Source: an uncultured Dysgonomonas sp.
Lineage (GTDB): Bacteria; Bacteroidota; Bacteroidia; Bacteroidales; Dysgonomonadaceae
NCBI RefSeq assembly: GCF_900079725.1
Contig: NZ_LT599032.1
Location: 1,420,871 to 1,484,870 of the forward strand
Direction: 5' to 3'
DNA length: 64,000 nt
Shown: positions 24,709 through 34,992 of the stretch, in pieces
Layout of the letters: every line of letters starts with the position of its first letter
Position numbering within the stretch: the first letter of the stretch is position 1
Notes under the pieces: model-generated
The model's database searches: none
The model's input: only the letters and a program-made list of their open reading frames with translations
What the model was told of the DNA's origin: nothing
Position numbers and translations under genes: made by a program

Positions 24709-26094
24709 CTATTTATCTATGCATAATTCATCATTGAGCGCTATTACAGCGTCATTGTAAAATTCTCTTTTTATTACAAACTGCATATTTACCTGGCGTA
24801 ACGACTGCCCGAAACTTTCTACATTAATACCCCTGTCAAACAATGCTTTTGCCGCTCTGTACAAAAATCCCGGCAATGCGATATTAGTACCCATAGCGCA
24901 AACCAAAGCAACCCGCTCTACAACTACCTGATAGAAATTCTGTTCTAGTTCGGCAATCAGTTCGCGCGATTTATAATTATCCCAGACAATGTTAGTTATG
25001 GAGTTAGCGTTAGTCGACTTCAGTATATAACTCACTCCATATTTGGCAAATATCTGCATTATTTTAAGGTCGAATCCTACTTCCCCTACCATCATAGGGT
25101 CATGCACTTCGATAGCCAATACCTTATTTGTACCGGAAACGATCTCTATTTTAGGTACTTCCGAAACATAATCCCTCGTTATCAAAGTACCGGGATGTTC
25201 CGGCTCAAATGTATTCTTTATACGGATATCTATATTAGCCAATTCCAATGGTTTAGCTGCCTTAGGATGAATTGCCTCCATACCAATATCGGCCAACTGG
25301 TCAGCTATAATATAATTCGTTCTTCCTACAGGAACTGTTTTTTCAACCCCCACAATATTAGGATCAGCACTCGAAAGGTGGTATTCTTTATGTATAATAG
25401 CCTCATTTGCATGGACCTCCACTGCTACTTTACTAAAAGTAACTTCGGTGTAACCCCGGTCGAAAGCACGCATAATTCCCTCTGTACCTTTAGTATATCC
25501 GGTAGTTATACATAAGTCTTTACTAAAGTCAATCCCTTTAAATGCTCTGTGAATCCGTTCATCAATAGTCAGTGGCAATGAGTCGTTAAACCCGCACAGA
25601 TCTATAAACCGTGCCGATATACCATTATTATTGAGAATATTAACTGAATTCCACGCAGAATGCGCTTCTCCGAGTGATGCCAGGATTTCACGGGCTGCCA
25701 GACAAATATCATCTGCATTTACATAGCCGGACGCCATTACCTTGCTCAAGCTGTGCAACATGGTCTTGGCCTGCTTGATACGATAAGTGATGAACTCGCG
25801 AGCTTCGAGCTGATCGAGTCCTATTTCTTCAAAACCTTTGTTAATCAACAATAAGCGTTGGCACAGACTATCGAGCCCTATGCTATAATCACTGTTTTCG
25901 AGAAACTGTACATACACCCCAGGCTCACCCGTTTTTTTGTGTTCCAACAGCCAGTTGGTCACATTATTATACGCTGACACCACAAATATACGGTTATATA
26001 ATTCGTCCGGTGTTCTTTTTCCTACAATCACGTTTTCCAGTACATCTTTAAACTGGGACATGGAGGTTCCGCCAATTTTCTCTACTGTAAGCAT
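24709..26094 (-). CDS. Aspartate kinase, ectoine-type (Ask_Ect-like)
   Basis: A 461-residue aspartokinase, phosphorylating aspartate at the head of the Lys/Thr/Met pathway. N-terminus VEKIGGTSMSQFKDVL replaces the usual KFGGTS. The segments RIFVVSAYNNVTNWLLEHKK and TGEPGVYVQF match the Ask_Ect subfamily known from ectoine clusters. Kinase domain to about 300, then tandem ACT domains (from about 315; final block VERVALVCAMGTNIALPGFL). Start ATG 26092-26094. No ectoine or lysine genes are nearby, so its physiological role here is open. Confidence 0.82.
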   Translation of the reverse strand: MLTVEKIGGTSMSQFKDVLENVIVGKRTPDELYNRIFVVSAYNNVTNWLLEHKKTGEPGVYVQFLENSDYSIGLDSLCQRLLLINKGFEEIGLDQLEAREFITYRIKQAKTMLHSLSKVMASGYVNADDICLAAREILASLGEAHSAWNSVNILNNNGISARFIDLCGFNDSLPLTIDERIHRAFKGIDFSKDLCITTGYTKGTEGIMRAFDRGYTEVTFSKVAVEVHANEAIIHKEYHLSSADPNIVGVEKTVPVGRTNYIIADQLADIGMEAIHPKAAKPLELANIDIRIKNTFEPEHPGTLITRDYVSEVPKIEIVSGTNKVLAIEVHDPMMVGEVGFDLKIMQIFAKYGVSYILKSTNANSITNIVWDNYKSRELIAELEQNFYQVVVERVALVCAMGTNIALPGFLYRAAKALFDRGINVESFGQSLRQVNMQFVIKREFYNDAVIALNDELCIDK

Positions 26095-26130
26095 TTTATT
26101 ATTTAAGACTTCAACTTTTTTTAAACTGCG

Positions 26131-26138
26131 CAAAAATA
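26131..26138 (-). promoter_or_regulatory. -7 element of the aspartokinase gene
   Basis: Minus-strand TATTTTTG, full -7 match, 37 bases before the ATG; no clear -33. Confidence 0.45.
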
Positions 26139-26243
26139 ATAAAATTATCCTATTTTCTACTCATTTATAGAATATTGTCATCTTTTTATAACAAAAATTT
26201 AACCTTAAGTGAAAATGAGATGTTCAGATAATAATAATTCTGA

Positions 26244-26251
26244 TATATTTG
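26244..26251 (+). promoter_or_regulatory. -7 element of the DUF5686 gene
   Basis: TATATTTG, full -7 match, 38 bases before the ATG, in the divergent region shared with the aspartokinase gene. The -33 is weak (TGTT near 26221). Confidence 0.5.
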
Positions 26252-26288
26252 TAATCATTTTTAGTGATGTTAATTAACGAATATCCCG

Positions 26289-28742
26289 ATGAAACATCTT
26301 CACGCCCTCATTCTCTTAACCTTATCTTTGGCATACATACCTGTATCTGCACAAAATTTCAAAGGTAAGATCACTGACAAGTCGGGAGAACCACTGTATG
26401 GAAGTTCCATATATATCAAGGAAGTAAATCAAGGACTGGTATGTAACGACAATGGATTTTATCAGACAAATCTCACGACCGGCAGTTACAATGTAGAATA
26501 TAAATGCTTGGGTTTTAGAAGGGTGGAACGAAAAATACAAATAAGAGAAAATGAGACTCTCACTCTCGATATTATACTGGAAGAAAATCCATATACTCTG
26601 AAAGAAGTCACTGTCTCCAACAATGAAGACCCCGCCTACCCTATTATCAGAAAAGCGATAGAAAAGGCTCCTTTATATGCAGGAGCAATAAAAGAATACA
26701 CAGCTGATGTATATATAAAAGGAAACGGGGAGATACTGAAAGTCGGCTCCCTGGTAGACAGATTGTCGAAAAATGCGGAAGGGATTAAATTATCGGAACT
26801 GCAAAACCAGATATTTGTACAGGAATCTTTTAATGAAGTACAATTCACCTCTCCGGATAAGTATAATCAAACTGTAAAAGCATTTTCGAGCAGTATACCC
26901 GACAATCTCGATGCAAAAGATGCGATGGGAGTCATACAATCATCCCTATATATGCCTAAGGCCGGTATGTTTATATCCCCGCTAAATCCTAAAGCCTTTA
27001 CTTACTACAGATTCAGGTATGAAGGTTTCTTCGAAGACGGCGATGCAACCGTAAATAAAATAAAAATAGAGCCGAAAATGAAGGACCCCATACTATATAG
27101 CGGGTATATCTATATTGCAGACAATACATGGCACATTTATTCTGCCGAACTGACCAGTAATGTATATGGCGTAAAAGAAGAGCACACCATCACTTACCAG
27201 GAGCTGAAAGAGAATGCTTTTCTGCCTGTTTCTTATCTGATAAATTCAAACATAGACATTCTGGGGAATAAATTCACATTCAGTTATTATGCTTCACTGA
27301 AATACAAGGATATAGAGATTAATAAAGAAATATCAAAAGAACTTGCTGAAAAGAAAAAAACGAAGAAAAGAGATTTTGAGATAAAAAGAGATTCCCTTTA
27401 TAAAACGGAATCAGACAGCCTTGCTACCAAGCGTGATTCTGTATATTGGGCAAACATACGCGTGATCCCATTGGAAGAGAGGGAAATAGTAAGCTATGTA
27501 AAAAAAGACTCTATACAGCAGCATCTCGATTCGGTACGTAAGGAATACCACAATTCGAAATTCTCTTTCATGGATATTTTCAGCGGAGGAAAAATAGGAG
27601 GAGATTCCACCCGCTTCACATTCAAGTTTGATGGCCTACTGCTCGGTGTACCTGAATATAACTTCGTTGACGGGTTATGGTTGGGACAGAAATTCGATTT
27701 AACAACCAAAATCGGAAAGAACAATAAACTAAGTATATCTCCTTACATATATTACACAACTTCGCGAAAAAGAATAGTTGGAGGTAGCGATATAAATCTG
27801 CTCTACTCGCGTATGAAGATGGGCGAACTGATAATTTCGGGAGGCTCTATGAGTGAAGATTTCAATCCTACAGGCATACACCGGTTTAATAATGCTACCA
27901 GTTCCCTGATCAGAGGAAAGAACTACAACCACTTTTATCAGAATGACTATATATCCGTATCCAACACTATAGAGCTGAGCCATGGGCTGACACTTATTAC
28001 TGGCCTTGAAATAGCAAAACGCTCCGGCTTGTCAAATCATACTGATTATACCTGGGGCAAGAAAAGCTGGATAACTCCGAACATGTTTTCGGGTGACCGT
28101 TTCGACAAAACAGCCTATAATATAGGAATAAATTATATACCATATGTATATTATACAGTAAACGATGGGGTGAAAAGGTATCAAAAAATCACCTCTCCTG
28201 TGTTCTTCTTCAGATATAGCGAGGCTTTTGCTTCGTGGCAGACAAATAATTCGAAATATAGGAAATTAAGAGTCGGAATATATCAGCAACTCAGGTTAAG
28301 CGAATTCTCCCGTTTCAACTACCATATAGAAGGCGGTGGATTCTTAGGAAATAAAGATAAAATGCATTTTGCCGACTTCCAGCAGTTCAATACTTCCGAT
28401 GTCACAGTCAATCTGAGGTCACCGTTTACTTCGTTTATGTTACTCGAAAACTATACTGCATCAACCAACAAACACTGGATAAAAGGGGAATTCAACTATG
28501 ACAGTCACTATCTACTCTTAAAACGCCTACCTTTTCTGCAAGGCAAAATGTTCACAGAAAGCATTCATCTGAAAAATTTATATACCCCGGATATGAGGTT
28601 ATATTCGGAAATAGGCTATTCCATTAATATTACCAGTCTTTTAAATTTCGGAGCATTTGCTTCTTTCAAAAAAGCTAAATATCAGGATTTCGGACTCCGT
28701 ATCCTTTTCGATCTGGAAAGATCAAAGAAATTATTTAAGTAA
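26289..28742 (+). CDS. DUF5686 outer-membrane protein with carboxypeptidase-regulatory-like domain
   Basis: An 817-residue exported protein. Signal peptide (1-21, ending VSAQ), a CarboxypepD_reg-like beta-sandwich (about 22-100: FKGKITDKSGEPLYGSSIYI, YNVEYKCLGFRRVERKIQIR), then the DUF5686 region with many aromatic beta strands to the C-terminus, consistent with an outer-membrane barrel. The N-terminal domain is the same as at the start of SusC-like receptors, but no plug domain follows. Single gene, between divergent aspartokinase and menA. Function unknown. Confidence 0.85.
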   Translation: MKHLHALILLTLSLAYIPVSAQNFKGKITDKSGEPLYGSSIYIKEVNQGLVCNDNGFYQTNLTTGSYNVEYKCLGFRRVERKIQIRENETLTLDIILEENPYTLKEVTVSNNEDPAYPIIRKAIEKAPLYAGAIKEYTADVYIKGNGEILKVGSLVDRLSKNAEGIKLSELQNQIFVQESFNEVQFTSPDKYNQTVKAFSSSIPDNLDAKDAMGVIQSSLYMPKAGMFISPLNPKAFTYYRFRYEGFFEDGDATVNKIKIEPKMKDPILYSGYIYIADNTWHIYSAELTSNVYGVKEEHTITYQELKENAFLPVSYLINSNIDILGNKFTFSYYASLKYKDIEINKEISKELAEKKKTKKRDFEIKRDSLYKTESDSLATKRDSVYWANIRVIPLEEREIVSYVKKDSIQQHLDSVRKEYHNSKFSFMDIFSGGKIGGDSTRFTFKFDGLLLGVPEYNFVDGLWLGQKFDLTTKIGKNNKLSISPYIYYTTSRKRIVGGSDINLLYSRMKMGELIISGGSMSEDFNPTGIHRFNNATSSLIRGKNYNHFYQNDYISVSNTIELSHGLTLITGLEIAKRSGLSNHTDYTWGKKSWITPNMFSGDRFDKTAYNIGINYIPYVYYTVNDGVKRYQKITSPVFFFRYSEAFASWQTNNSKYRKLRVGIYQQLRLSEFSRFNYHIEGGGFLGNKDKMHFADFQQFNTSDVTVNLRSPFTSFMLLENYTASTNKHWIKGEFNYDSHYLLLKRLPFLQGKMFTESIHLKNLYTPDMRLYSEIGYSINITSLLNFGAFASFKKAKYQDFGLRILFDLERSKKLFK

Positions 28743-28857
28743 GAAACAGTTTAAATTTTAGTCAATGAAGCATTTTGAATTTAAACAGATTCTAAAGATT
28801 GAAAGATATAGGGAAATTAAAAATTCATATTTGAAGCCTCCTCTATTTTATTTCTTG

Positions 28858-28865
28858 TAAATTTG
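28858..28865 (+). promoter_or_regulatory. -7 element of menA
   Basis: TAAATTTG, full match, 26 bases before the menA ATG. A TTTG at 28830-28833 is 24 bases upstream, longer than usual. Confidence 0.5.
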
Positions 28866-28891
28866 TACCTCGTAAATTAGATTCTTAAATA

Positions 28892-29800
28892 ATGGCTTCA
28901 TTCAAATCGTGGATATCAGCACTCCGCCCCCGTACTCTGTTTCTGGCTGTGGCAACTGCACTATGTGGCAGTGGTATTGCATACAGTACCGGAAACTTCA
29001 GCTTTTCGGTATGTATACTCACTATGCTGATAGCAACCATCCTTCAGTTATTATCAAATATGGCAAACGATTTAGGTGATTACCAACATGGCACTGATAT
29101 TACAGGTGAACGTGTAGGCCCGCAGCGCACAGTACAAAGCGGAGCTATCACCCCCGGACAAATGAAAAAAGCCATTATGATGGCAATTGGTGCAGCAGCA
29201 ATTATTGGTATACTCCTTATATATATAGCACTCCAATTCATGAACTGGAAATTTATCATTCTATTTTTGATTCTGGGGGCTGCCAGCATTGTAGCAGCGA
29301 TAAAATATACAGCAGGAAAGAATCCGTATGGATATAAAGGATTGGGCGACATATTCTCTTTTACTTTTTTCGGATTGGTATCGGTAGTCGGCACTTACTT
29401 TTTGCATACACATGTAGTTGATTTTATGCCGTGGCTTCCTGCAATTGGGCTGGGGCTGTTAACGATAGCAGTACTTAACCTGAACAATATGCGTGATATG
29501 GAGAATGATAAGAATTCAGGTAAAATAACGATCCCCGTGCGTATTGGCTTCAGAAATGCGAAGTACTACCATGCTTTCCTTACATTAGGTGCGCTTGCCT
29601 GTTTTACAGTATATTCTATTTTATATACAAGCCATTGGTATCAGTATCTCTATCTGCTGTGCTTCCTTATCTTTATCAAACTGCTGATAAACATATTTCA
29701 TATCACTGAAAATCGTCTGCTCGACCCCTACCTCAAATATACATCTATGGGCACATTTGTTTTGTCCGTTTGTTTCATCATCTGTATCAATCTGCAATGA
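28892..29800 (+). CDS. menA: 1,4-dihydroxy-2-naphthoate polyprenyltransferase MenA
   Basis: A 302-residue membrane enzyme attaching the isoprenoid tail in menaquinone synthesis. Eight to nine helices. First Asp-rich site NDLGDYQHGTDITG (about 55-68), second site NNMRDMENDKNSGKITIPVR (about 192-211), both binding the Mg-diphosphate of the substrate. The N-terminal SALRPRTL is also typical of the family. Its stop overlaps the ATG of the phosphoesterase gene (ATGA). The end product fits an organism with a menaquinone-linked fumarate reductase. Confidence 0.94.
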   Translation: MASFKSWISALRPRTLFLAVATALCGSGIAYSTGNFSFSVCILTMLIATILQLLSNMANDLGDYQHGTDITGERVGPQRTVQSGAITPGQMKKAIMMAIGAAAIIGILLIYIALQFMNWKFIILFLILGAASIVAAIKYTAGKNPYGYKGLGDIFSFTFFGLVSVVGTYFLHTHVVDFMPWLPAIGLGLLTIAVLNLNNMRDMENDKNSGKITIPVRIGFRNAKYYHAFLTLGALACFTVYSILYTSHWYQYLYLLCFLIFIKLLINIFHITENRLLDPYLKYTSMGTFVLSVCFIICINLQ

Positions 29801-30288
29801 AAAAGATCGGTCTCTTATCCGACACCCATGGCTGGTGGGACGACAAATACGAAAAATATTTTGCCGAGTGTGACGAGATATGGCATGCAGGCGATATCGG
29901 CTCCATGGACCTTGCCCTGCGATTCGAAGCCTTTAAACCATTCCGGGCTGTATATGGAAATATCGATGACAGTAAAATACGGGCGGCATATCCCGAATTC
30001 TTGCGCTTCACGCTTGAAGGTGTCGATGTATTGATGACACACATAGGCGGTTATCCGGGAAAGTACGATCCACGGGCCCGCTCCATTCTATCCGCTAATC
30101 CGCCCAAGTTGTTTATCTGCGGGCATTCGCATATACTCAAGGTGATGTTCGACAAAAAGCTGAATTGCCTGCATATAAATCCCGGAGCAGCAGGCAAGTA
30201 TGGTTTTCACAAAGTAAGGACATTGATACGCTTCGTGTTGAATGAAGGTAATATTTCAGATTTGGAAGTAATAGAGTTGAAGGATTGA
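29797..30288 (+). CDS. YfcE/MJ0936-type metallophosphoesterase
   Basis: A 163-residue calcineurin-like phosphodiesterase. Metal-binding motifs in order: LLSDTHGW (about 5-12), HAGDIGSMD (about 36), YGNIDD (about 60), THIGGYPG (about 90) and CGHSHILKV (about 111). The start chosen gives MKKIGLLSDTHG and overlaps the menA stop; the nine-codon-longer frame inside menA is unlikely. Substrate unknown; the family hydrolyses artificial phosphodiesters. Confidence 0.9.
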   Translation: MKKIGLLSDTHGWWDDKYEKYFAECDEIWHAGDIGSMDLALRFEAFKPFRAVYGNIDDSKIRAAYPEFLRFTLEGVDVLMTHIGGYPGKYDPRARSILSANPPKLFICGHSHILKVMFDKKLNCLHINPGAAGKYGFHKVRTLIRFVLNEGNISDLEVIELKD

Positions 30289-30361
30289 TTGATTTGTTCG
30301 AGAAATCTTAAAAATCAATATTCAAATGATTCGTATCATTTTACTCAATAGCTGAACCATG

Positions 30362-30369
30362 TAAATTTG
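30362..30369 (+). promoter_or_regulatory. -7 element of the rhamnosidase-like gene
   Basis: TAAATTTG, full match, 40 bases before the ATG. The -33 is weak (TTTT near 30339-30342). Confidence 0.5.
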
Positions 30370-30408
30370 TATATTTATGCTCTTTATTGAACCTTAAATA
30401 TTAACCTC

Positions 30409-32778
30409 ATGTTTCAACGATTTTATTTACTCTTGGCTATACTGGCCTTTGGATGCACAGTTTATGCACAAGAAATCAATCCCGAATTATTAAAACGCCA
30501 CTGGACGGCAAGCTGGATCACTTGCCCTGATGCTCCCCAAAAAGATTATGGAGTGTTTCATTTCCGTAAACAAATCAATCTGGAGCAGGTTCCCAATAAA
30601 TTTATCATACACATCTCGGCTGATAACCGTTACAGGCTGTTTGTCAACGGACAATCAGTATGCTTCGGCCCTGCCCGCGGCGATTTGGTAAACTGGTATT
30701 TCGAAACTGTCGATATAGCACCTTTTTTACAAAAGGGGAATAACACAATAGCATCTACTGTATGGAATATGGGAACATTGGCCCCTGTTGCACAAATATC
30801 TAATCAGACAGGATTCGTTATTCAGGGCGACAGTGACAAAGAACAGGCCATAAATACCAACAGTACATGGAAAGTGATACAAAATAAATCTTATTCACCA
30901 TGCTCAACTGACAATGGAGAACGACTTCAGGCATATATGGTCATCGGGCCGGGCGACCACATAGATGCTTCAAAATACCCGTGGGGATGGGAACAGGCAG
31001 GATTTAATGACAGTAATTGGATTAATGCGGTTGGAGTGACGTCTCCATCGCCCTATGGCATAGGCACCGACAACCTGTGGCAACTCACCCCCCGCAACAT
31101 TCCACTCATGGAAGAAAGCATGCAGCGCATGCAGAAAATAAGAAAGACAGACGGGGTAACTGTAACTGATAAATTCCTGCAAGGTACCAATCCGCTTAAA
31201 GTGCCTGCAAACACAAAAGTATCTATCCTCATCGATCAGGAAGTGAATACTACGGCATTTCCTATACTCTCGGTTACAGGCGGTAAAGGCTCATCTATAC
31301 AATTAACTTATACGGAAGCATTATTGGACAAAAACTTACAAAAAGGAGACCGCAATAAGATAGAAGGATTATCTGTAATTGGCAACTACGACATCTTCCT
31401 GCCCGATGGAGGAACCAACAGACAGTTCGGTACATTATGGCTGCGCACCTACCGTTATATACAAATAGACATCTCCACAGCAGACGAAGCTTTGACTATC
31501 AATGACCTGTACGCTTACTTTACAGGTTACCCATTCGAACAAAAAGCCCAATTCTCTTCCAATGACAAATCGCTACAAGACATATGGAATGTAGGTTGGA
31601 GAACTGCACGTCTCTGCGCCGGAGAAACTTATTACGATTGTCCGTACTACGAGCAGTTACAATATCCGGGAGACACCCGTATTCAGGCTTTGATTTCACT
31701 TTATGTTACAGGTGACGACCGCCTGATGCGTAAAGCGATACTCGATTTTTACAATTCCAGAGTTCCTGATGGACTTACACAGGGACGTTATCCAAGCAGC
31801 CGACTACAAGTAATACCACCATACTCACTCTATTGGGTATCTATGATTTACGATTACTGGATGTACAGGCAGGACGATGCTTTTGTGGCACAGTTCCTTC
31901 CGGCAATAGATGCAATATTTGGCTGGTATGAAAACAATATGGATAAAGAAAGAGGAATGCTAGGGCCAATGACATGGTGGAACTTTACCGACTACACCGA
32001 CAGATTCCCTAACGGGGTACCTCCGGGTGCAGATGACGGCAACTCTTCCGTCATTACCTTACATCTGGCTTATACCCTCAATCAGGCAGCTCAACTTTAC
32101 AAACATTTTGGTAAAGAATGCGAAGCTGACCAATATACTAATCTGGCTACAGAATTAACAAAGGCAACATACAACCTCTGCTTCGATAAAACCCGGAACG
32201 AGATGGCTGACACCCCTGAGAAAAAGTCATTCAGCCAGCATGCGGGAATAATGGCCGTACTGAGTAATACTATTGCTGATAGTGAGAAACAATCGGTTAT
32301 GAGAAACGTTGTGGATGACACCAGTCTGATACCTGTTACTTTTTATTACAGGTTCTATCTGACTCAGGCATTGAAAGCATCAGGGCTTGGCGATCTGTAT
32401 TATCCGTCTCTTGACTATTGGCGCGACATGATAAAGATAGGATTAACCACCTTTGCCGAGAAGCCCGAGCCTGCACGCTCCGACTGTCATGCATGGAGTG
32501 CCAGCCCGCTTTATGACTATTTCGCTATCATCTGCGGTATCTCATCCGCGTCTCCTAACTATAAAACGGTGAAGATAGAACCTTCTCTTGGCGAACTCAA
32601 AGAAGTTTCAGCCTCTACACCTCATCCACAGGGAGAAATAAAAGTAGACCTGAAAAGACAAGGGCTAAAAGGTATCATGGGAACAGTGGAAATCCCATCC
32701 GGTATTACCGGTATATTTGTTTGGAATGGACAAACCATCCAACTAAATGGTGGGACACAAAAGATTGATTTAAAATAG
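30409..32778 (+). CDS. Exported alpha-L-rhamnosidase-like glycoside hydrolase (GH78-related)
   Basis: A 789-residue secreted enzyme. Signal peptide (1-20, ending VYAQ), N-terminal beta-sandwich domains (about 25-380) that resemble the GH78 pattern (ADNRYRLFVNGQSVCFGPARGD), an (alpha/alpha)6 catalytic barrel (about 390-720), and a C-terminal beta domain. The region normally DCPxRDERxGWxGD reads DCPYYEQLQYPGDTR here, a variant seen in other Bacteroidetes members; which Glu acts as acid is not clear. It is not in a PUL: no SusC/D, sulfatase or other GH nearby. It probably removes terminal rhamnose or a related sugar. Confidence 0.8.
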   Translation: MFQRFYLLLAILAFGCTVYAQEINPELLKRHWTASWITCPDAPQKDYGVFHFRKQINLEQVPNKFIIHISADNRYRLFVNGQSVCFGPARGDLVNWYFETVDIAPFLQKGNNTIASTVWNMGTLAPVAQISNQTGFVIQGDSDKEQAINTNSTWKVIQNKSYSPCSTDNGERLQAYMVIGPGDHIDASKYPWGWEQAGFNDSNWINAVGVTSPSPYGIGTDNLWQLTPRNIPLMEESMQRMQKIRKTDGVTVTDKFLQGTNPLKVPANTKVSILIDQEVNTTAFPILSVTGGKGSSIQLTYTEALLDKNLQKGDRNKIEGLSVIGNYDIFLPDGGTNRQFGTLWLRTYRYIQIDISTADEALTINDLYAYFTGYPFEQKAQFSSNDKSLQDIWNVGWRTARLCAGETYYDCPYYEQLQYPGDTRIQALISLYVTGDDRLMRKAILDFYNSRVPDGLTQGRYPSSRLQVIPPYSLYWVSMIYDYWMYRQDDAFVAQFLPAIDAIFGWYENNMDKERGMLGPMTWWNFTDYTDRFPNGVPPGADDGNSSVITLHLAYTLNQAAQLYKHFGKECEADQYTNLATELTKATYNLCFDKTRNEMADTPEKKSFSQHAGIMAVLSNTIADSEKQSVMRNVVDDTSLIPVTFYYRFYLTQALKASGLGDLYYPSLDYWRDMIKIGLTTFAEKPEPARSDCHAWSASPLYDYFAIICGISSASPNYKTVKIEPSLGELKEVSASTPHPQGEIKVDLKRQGLKGIMGTVEIPSGITGIFVWNGQTIQLNGGTQKIDLK

Positions 32779-32809
32779 ACTCTTTTCTATAGTAAATATT
32801 ATTCAGCTT

Positions 32810-32850
32810 AATGCCTTTGGTCAGGATTTTCCAATCTGGCTAAAGGCATT
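32810..32850 (+). terminator. Intrinsic terminator after the rhamnosidase-like gene
   Basis: Outer stem AATGCCTTT / AAAGGCATT, with a partly paired inner region, then TTTTATAT. 32 bases after the stop. Confidence 0.75.
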
Positions 32851-32862
32851 TTTATATATAAA

Positions 32863-32985
32863 TTTATCTATGTATATAGCTATTGGCTATTAGCTTATAG
32901 TTCTTTGAAAAAAAATAATTAACAGATTTGTAAATTAGCATATTAGCAAATGAGTGATAAGTGTAACCTTTGTTACCTTTTAACA
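32863..32985 (+). repeat. Heptad repeat island, copy R2 (modules A, B and start of C)
   Basis: From the anchor ATTTATCTATGTAT the words ATAGCTA, TTGGCTA, TTAGCTT, ATAGTTC, TTTGAAA follow in strict 7-base steps (one word fewer than the other copies), then module B (CAGATTTGTAAATTAGCATA ...) and GTGTAACCTTTGTTACCTTT. A further fragment with GTGTTACCTTTGTTAC is at 33053-33068. It fills most of the 488-base gap before grpE. The remaining bases (33070-33266) show nothing clear besides the likely grpE promoter region. Confidence 0.85.
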
Positions 32986-33266
32986 TGTCGTAAGTCCTAA
33001 AAAATAAGTACTAGTTGAAGAACTGTATTTCTGTTTATTGTTTACTGTAAATAGTGTTACCTTTGTTACTTTTTTTATTTAACCCGAAAATATAAAGGAA
33101 TCGTATGGAGTTTTTATAACCTCGCGGCATCAGTACATTAATTCTTGCAACTTTGGCAAGCCTTTTGCTGTAAATAAAATATATAATTAGACAACGGCAG
33201 ATCACGCGATAAAGATTTGCCACATATCTTTTTATAATAAACTGTAAATAAAATAGATACTAAAAT

Positions 33267-33821
33267 ATGAAAGAGGAATTTACCGAAAAGGAGTTTGATA
33301 ACGGACAGCCTGTAAAGGCTGATAATATGACAAATAATCAGCCTGAAGCAGCAGCAGAGACAGAGATAGGTGACAATCTGACTGACTGGGAGGCCAAATA
33401 TAATGATTTGAATGATTCATATCTGCGTCTGAATGCAGAATTCGATAACTACCGTAAACGTACTTTGAAGGAAAAGTCTGAATTATTGAAATCAGGCAGT
33501 GAACGTGTCTTAATCGACATAATATCCGTTGTGGATGATTTTGAACGTGCTTTGGAAAATATATCCAAGACTGAAGATATAGAAGCTGTGAAAGAAGGAG
33601 TAGATCTGATTTATAGTAAATTCACCACCTTCCTAACAAGACACGGTGTAAAAGAAATAGAAACAATCGGGCATACTTTCGATACCGACAAACATGAAGC
33701 TATCACCACCGTTCCTGCACAGTCGGAAGAAGATAAAGACAAAATTGTAGACAGTGTTCAGAGAGGATATACGCTGGATGATAAAGTTATCCGTTATCCA
33801 AAAGTAATCGTTGCAAAATAA
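33267..33821 (+). CDS. grpE: Nucleotide exchange factor GrpE
   Basis: A 184-residue GrpE homodimer subunit that releases ADP from DnaK. Acidic disordered N-terminus (1-45), long coiled-coil helix (about 45-110, with [20 protein letters not shown]), then the beta domain with [19 protein letters not shown] and [17 protein letters not shown] at the end. It forms a unit with dnaJ, 16 bases away; dnaK is not in this window. Confidence 0.94.
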   Translation: MKEEFTEKEFDNGQPVKADNMTNNQPEAAAETEIGDNLTDWEAKYNDLNDSYLRLNAEFDNYRKRTLKEKSELLKSGSERVLIDIISVVDDFERALENISKTEDIEAVKEGVDLIYSKFTTFLTRHGVKEIETIGHTFDTDKHEAITTVPAQSEEDKDKIVDSVQRGYTLDDKVIRYPKVIVAK

Positions 33822-33837
33822 AAAAGAAGGCACCCCA

Positions 33838-34983
33838 ATGGCAACCACAACAAAAAGAGATTATTACGAAGTACTGGAAGTTACCAAGACCGCAACTTTC
33901 GAAGAGATAAAAAAGGCTTACCGCAAAAAAGCAATTCAGTTCCATCCCGATAAAAATCCGGGCAACAGCGAGGCTGAAGAAAAATTTAAGGAAGCGGCAG
34001 AAGCATATGAAATACTAAGCGACGAGCAAAAACGTGCCAAATATGATAGATTCGGACACGAGGCTCCGGGCGGATTCGGCGGACATTCGGGCGGATTCTC
34101 CATGGACGACATCTTCTCTCAGTTCGGTGACATCTTCGGTGGTCATTTTGGTGGAGGCTTTGGAGGTTTTGGAGGGCAACGAGGCCCAAGGCAAAATCGC
34201 GGTTCGGATTTACGCGTGAAAGTTAAACTTACATTGAAAGACATAGCCCAGGGGGTTGAGAAAAAGATAAAAGTAAATAAATTTGTTGCCTGCTCACATT
34301 GTAGAGGTACAGGCGCGGATGGTGGTACTGCATACGAAACTTGCTCTACTTGTAAGGGTTCGGGAGTAGTAACCCGTGTAATGAATACTATCCTCGGGCA
34401 AATGCAAACACAAACGACTTGCCCTACCTGTAATGGAGAAGGTAAAAGCATCACCAAAAAATGTAACCATTGTGCAGGAGAGGGCATTGTTCGCGAAGAA
34501 GAAGTAATCTCCATCAATATACCTGCCGGGGTTGCCGAAGGAATGCAGCTATCGATGAGCGGCAAAGGAAACGCAGCACGTCACGGAGGTGTAAACGGTG
34601 ACTTACTTATCCTTGTAGAAGAAGAGCAACATCCGGAACTGTTCAGAGACGACAACGATGTTGTTTATAACCTATTACTATCGGTGTCTACTGCGGCACT
34701 GGGGGGCAATGTGGTAGTACCGACAATAGACGGAAAGGTAAAAGTAACGATAGAGCCGGGAACACAGCCGGGCAAAGTACTTCGCCTGAAAAACAAAGGA
34801 TTACCGAGCATCAACAGATATGGCACGGGAGACCTGCTTATAAATATAAGCGTATATATACCTGAAAATCTTACTGATAGCGAGAAATCAACATTAGGAG
34901 GACTCGAAAATTCACCAAATTTTCAGCCTAGCAAATCGGTGAAAGAAAAGATATTCAGTCATTTTAGAAAGATGTTTGATTGA
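33838..34983 (+). CDS. dnaJ: Chaperone DnaJ
   Basis: A 381-residue type I Hsp40. J domain (5-70) with the HPD motif in QFHPDKNPG, Gly/Phe-rich region (about 75-130), four zinc-finger repeats ([32 protein letters not shown], about 150-225), then the two C-terminal substrate-binding beta domains. The chosen start is the ATG giving [13 protein letters not shown]; nine codons of upstream frame overlap the grpE stop and are not conserved. Confidence 0.97.
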   Translation: MATTTKRDYYEVLEVTKTATFEEIKKAYRKKAIQFHPDKNPGNSEAEEKFKEAAEAYEILSDEQKRAKYDRFGHEAPGGFGGHSGGFSMDDIFSQFGDIFGGHFGGGFGGFGGQRGPRQNRGSDLRVKVKLTLKDIAQGVEKKIKVNKFVACSHCRGTGADGGTAYETCSTCKGSGVVTRVMNTILGQMQTQTTCPTCNGEGKSITKKCNHCAGEGIVREEEVISINIPAGVAEGMQLSMSGKGNAARHGGVNGDLLILVEEEQHPELFRDDNDVVYNLLLSVSTAALGGNVVVPTIDGKVKVTIEPGTQPGKVLRLKNKGLPSINRYGTGDLLINISVYIPENLTDSEKSTLGGLENSPNFQPSKSVKEKIFSHFRKMFD

Positions 34984-34992
34984 TAAAAAATC

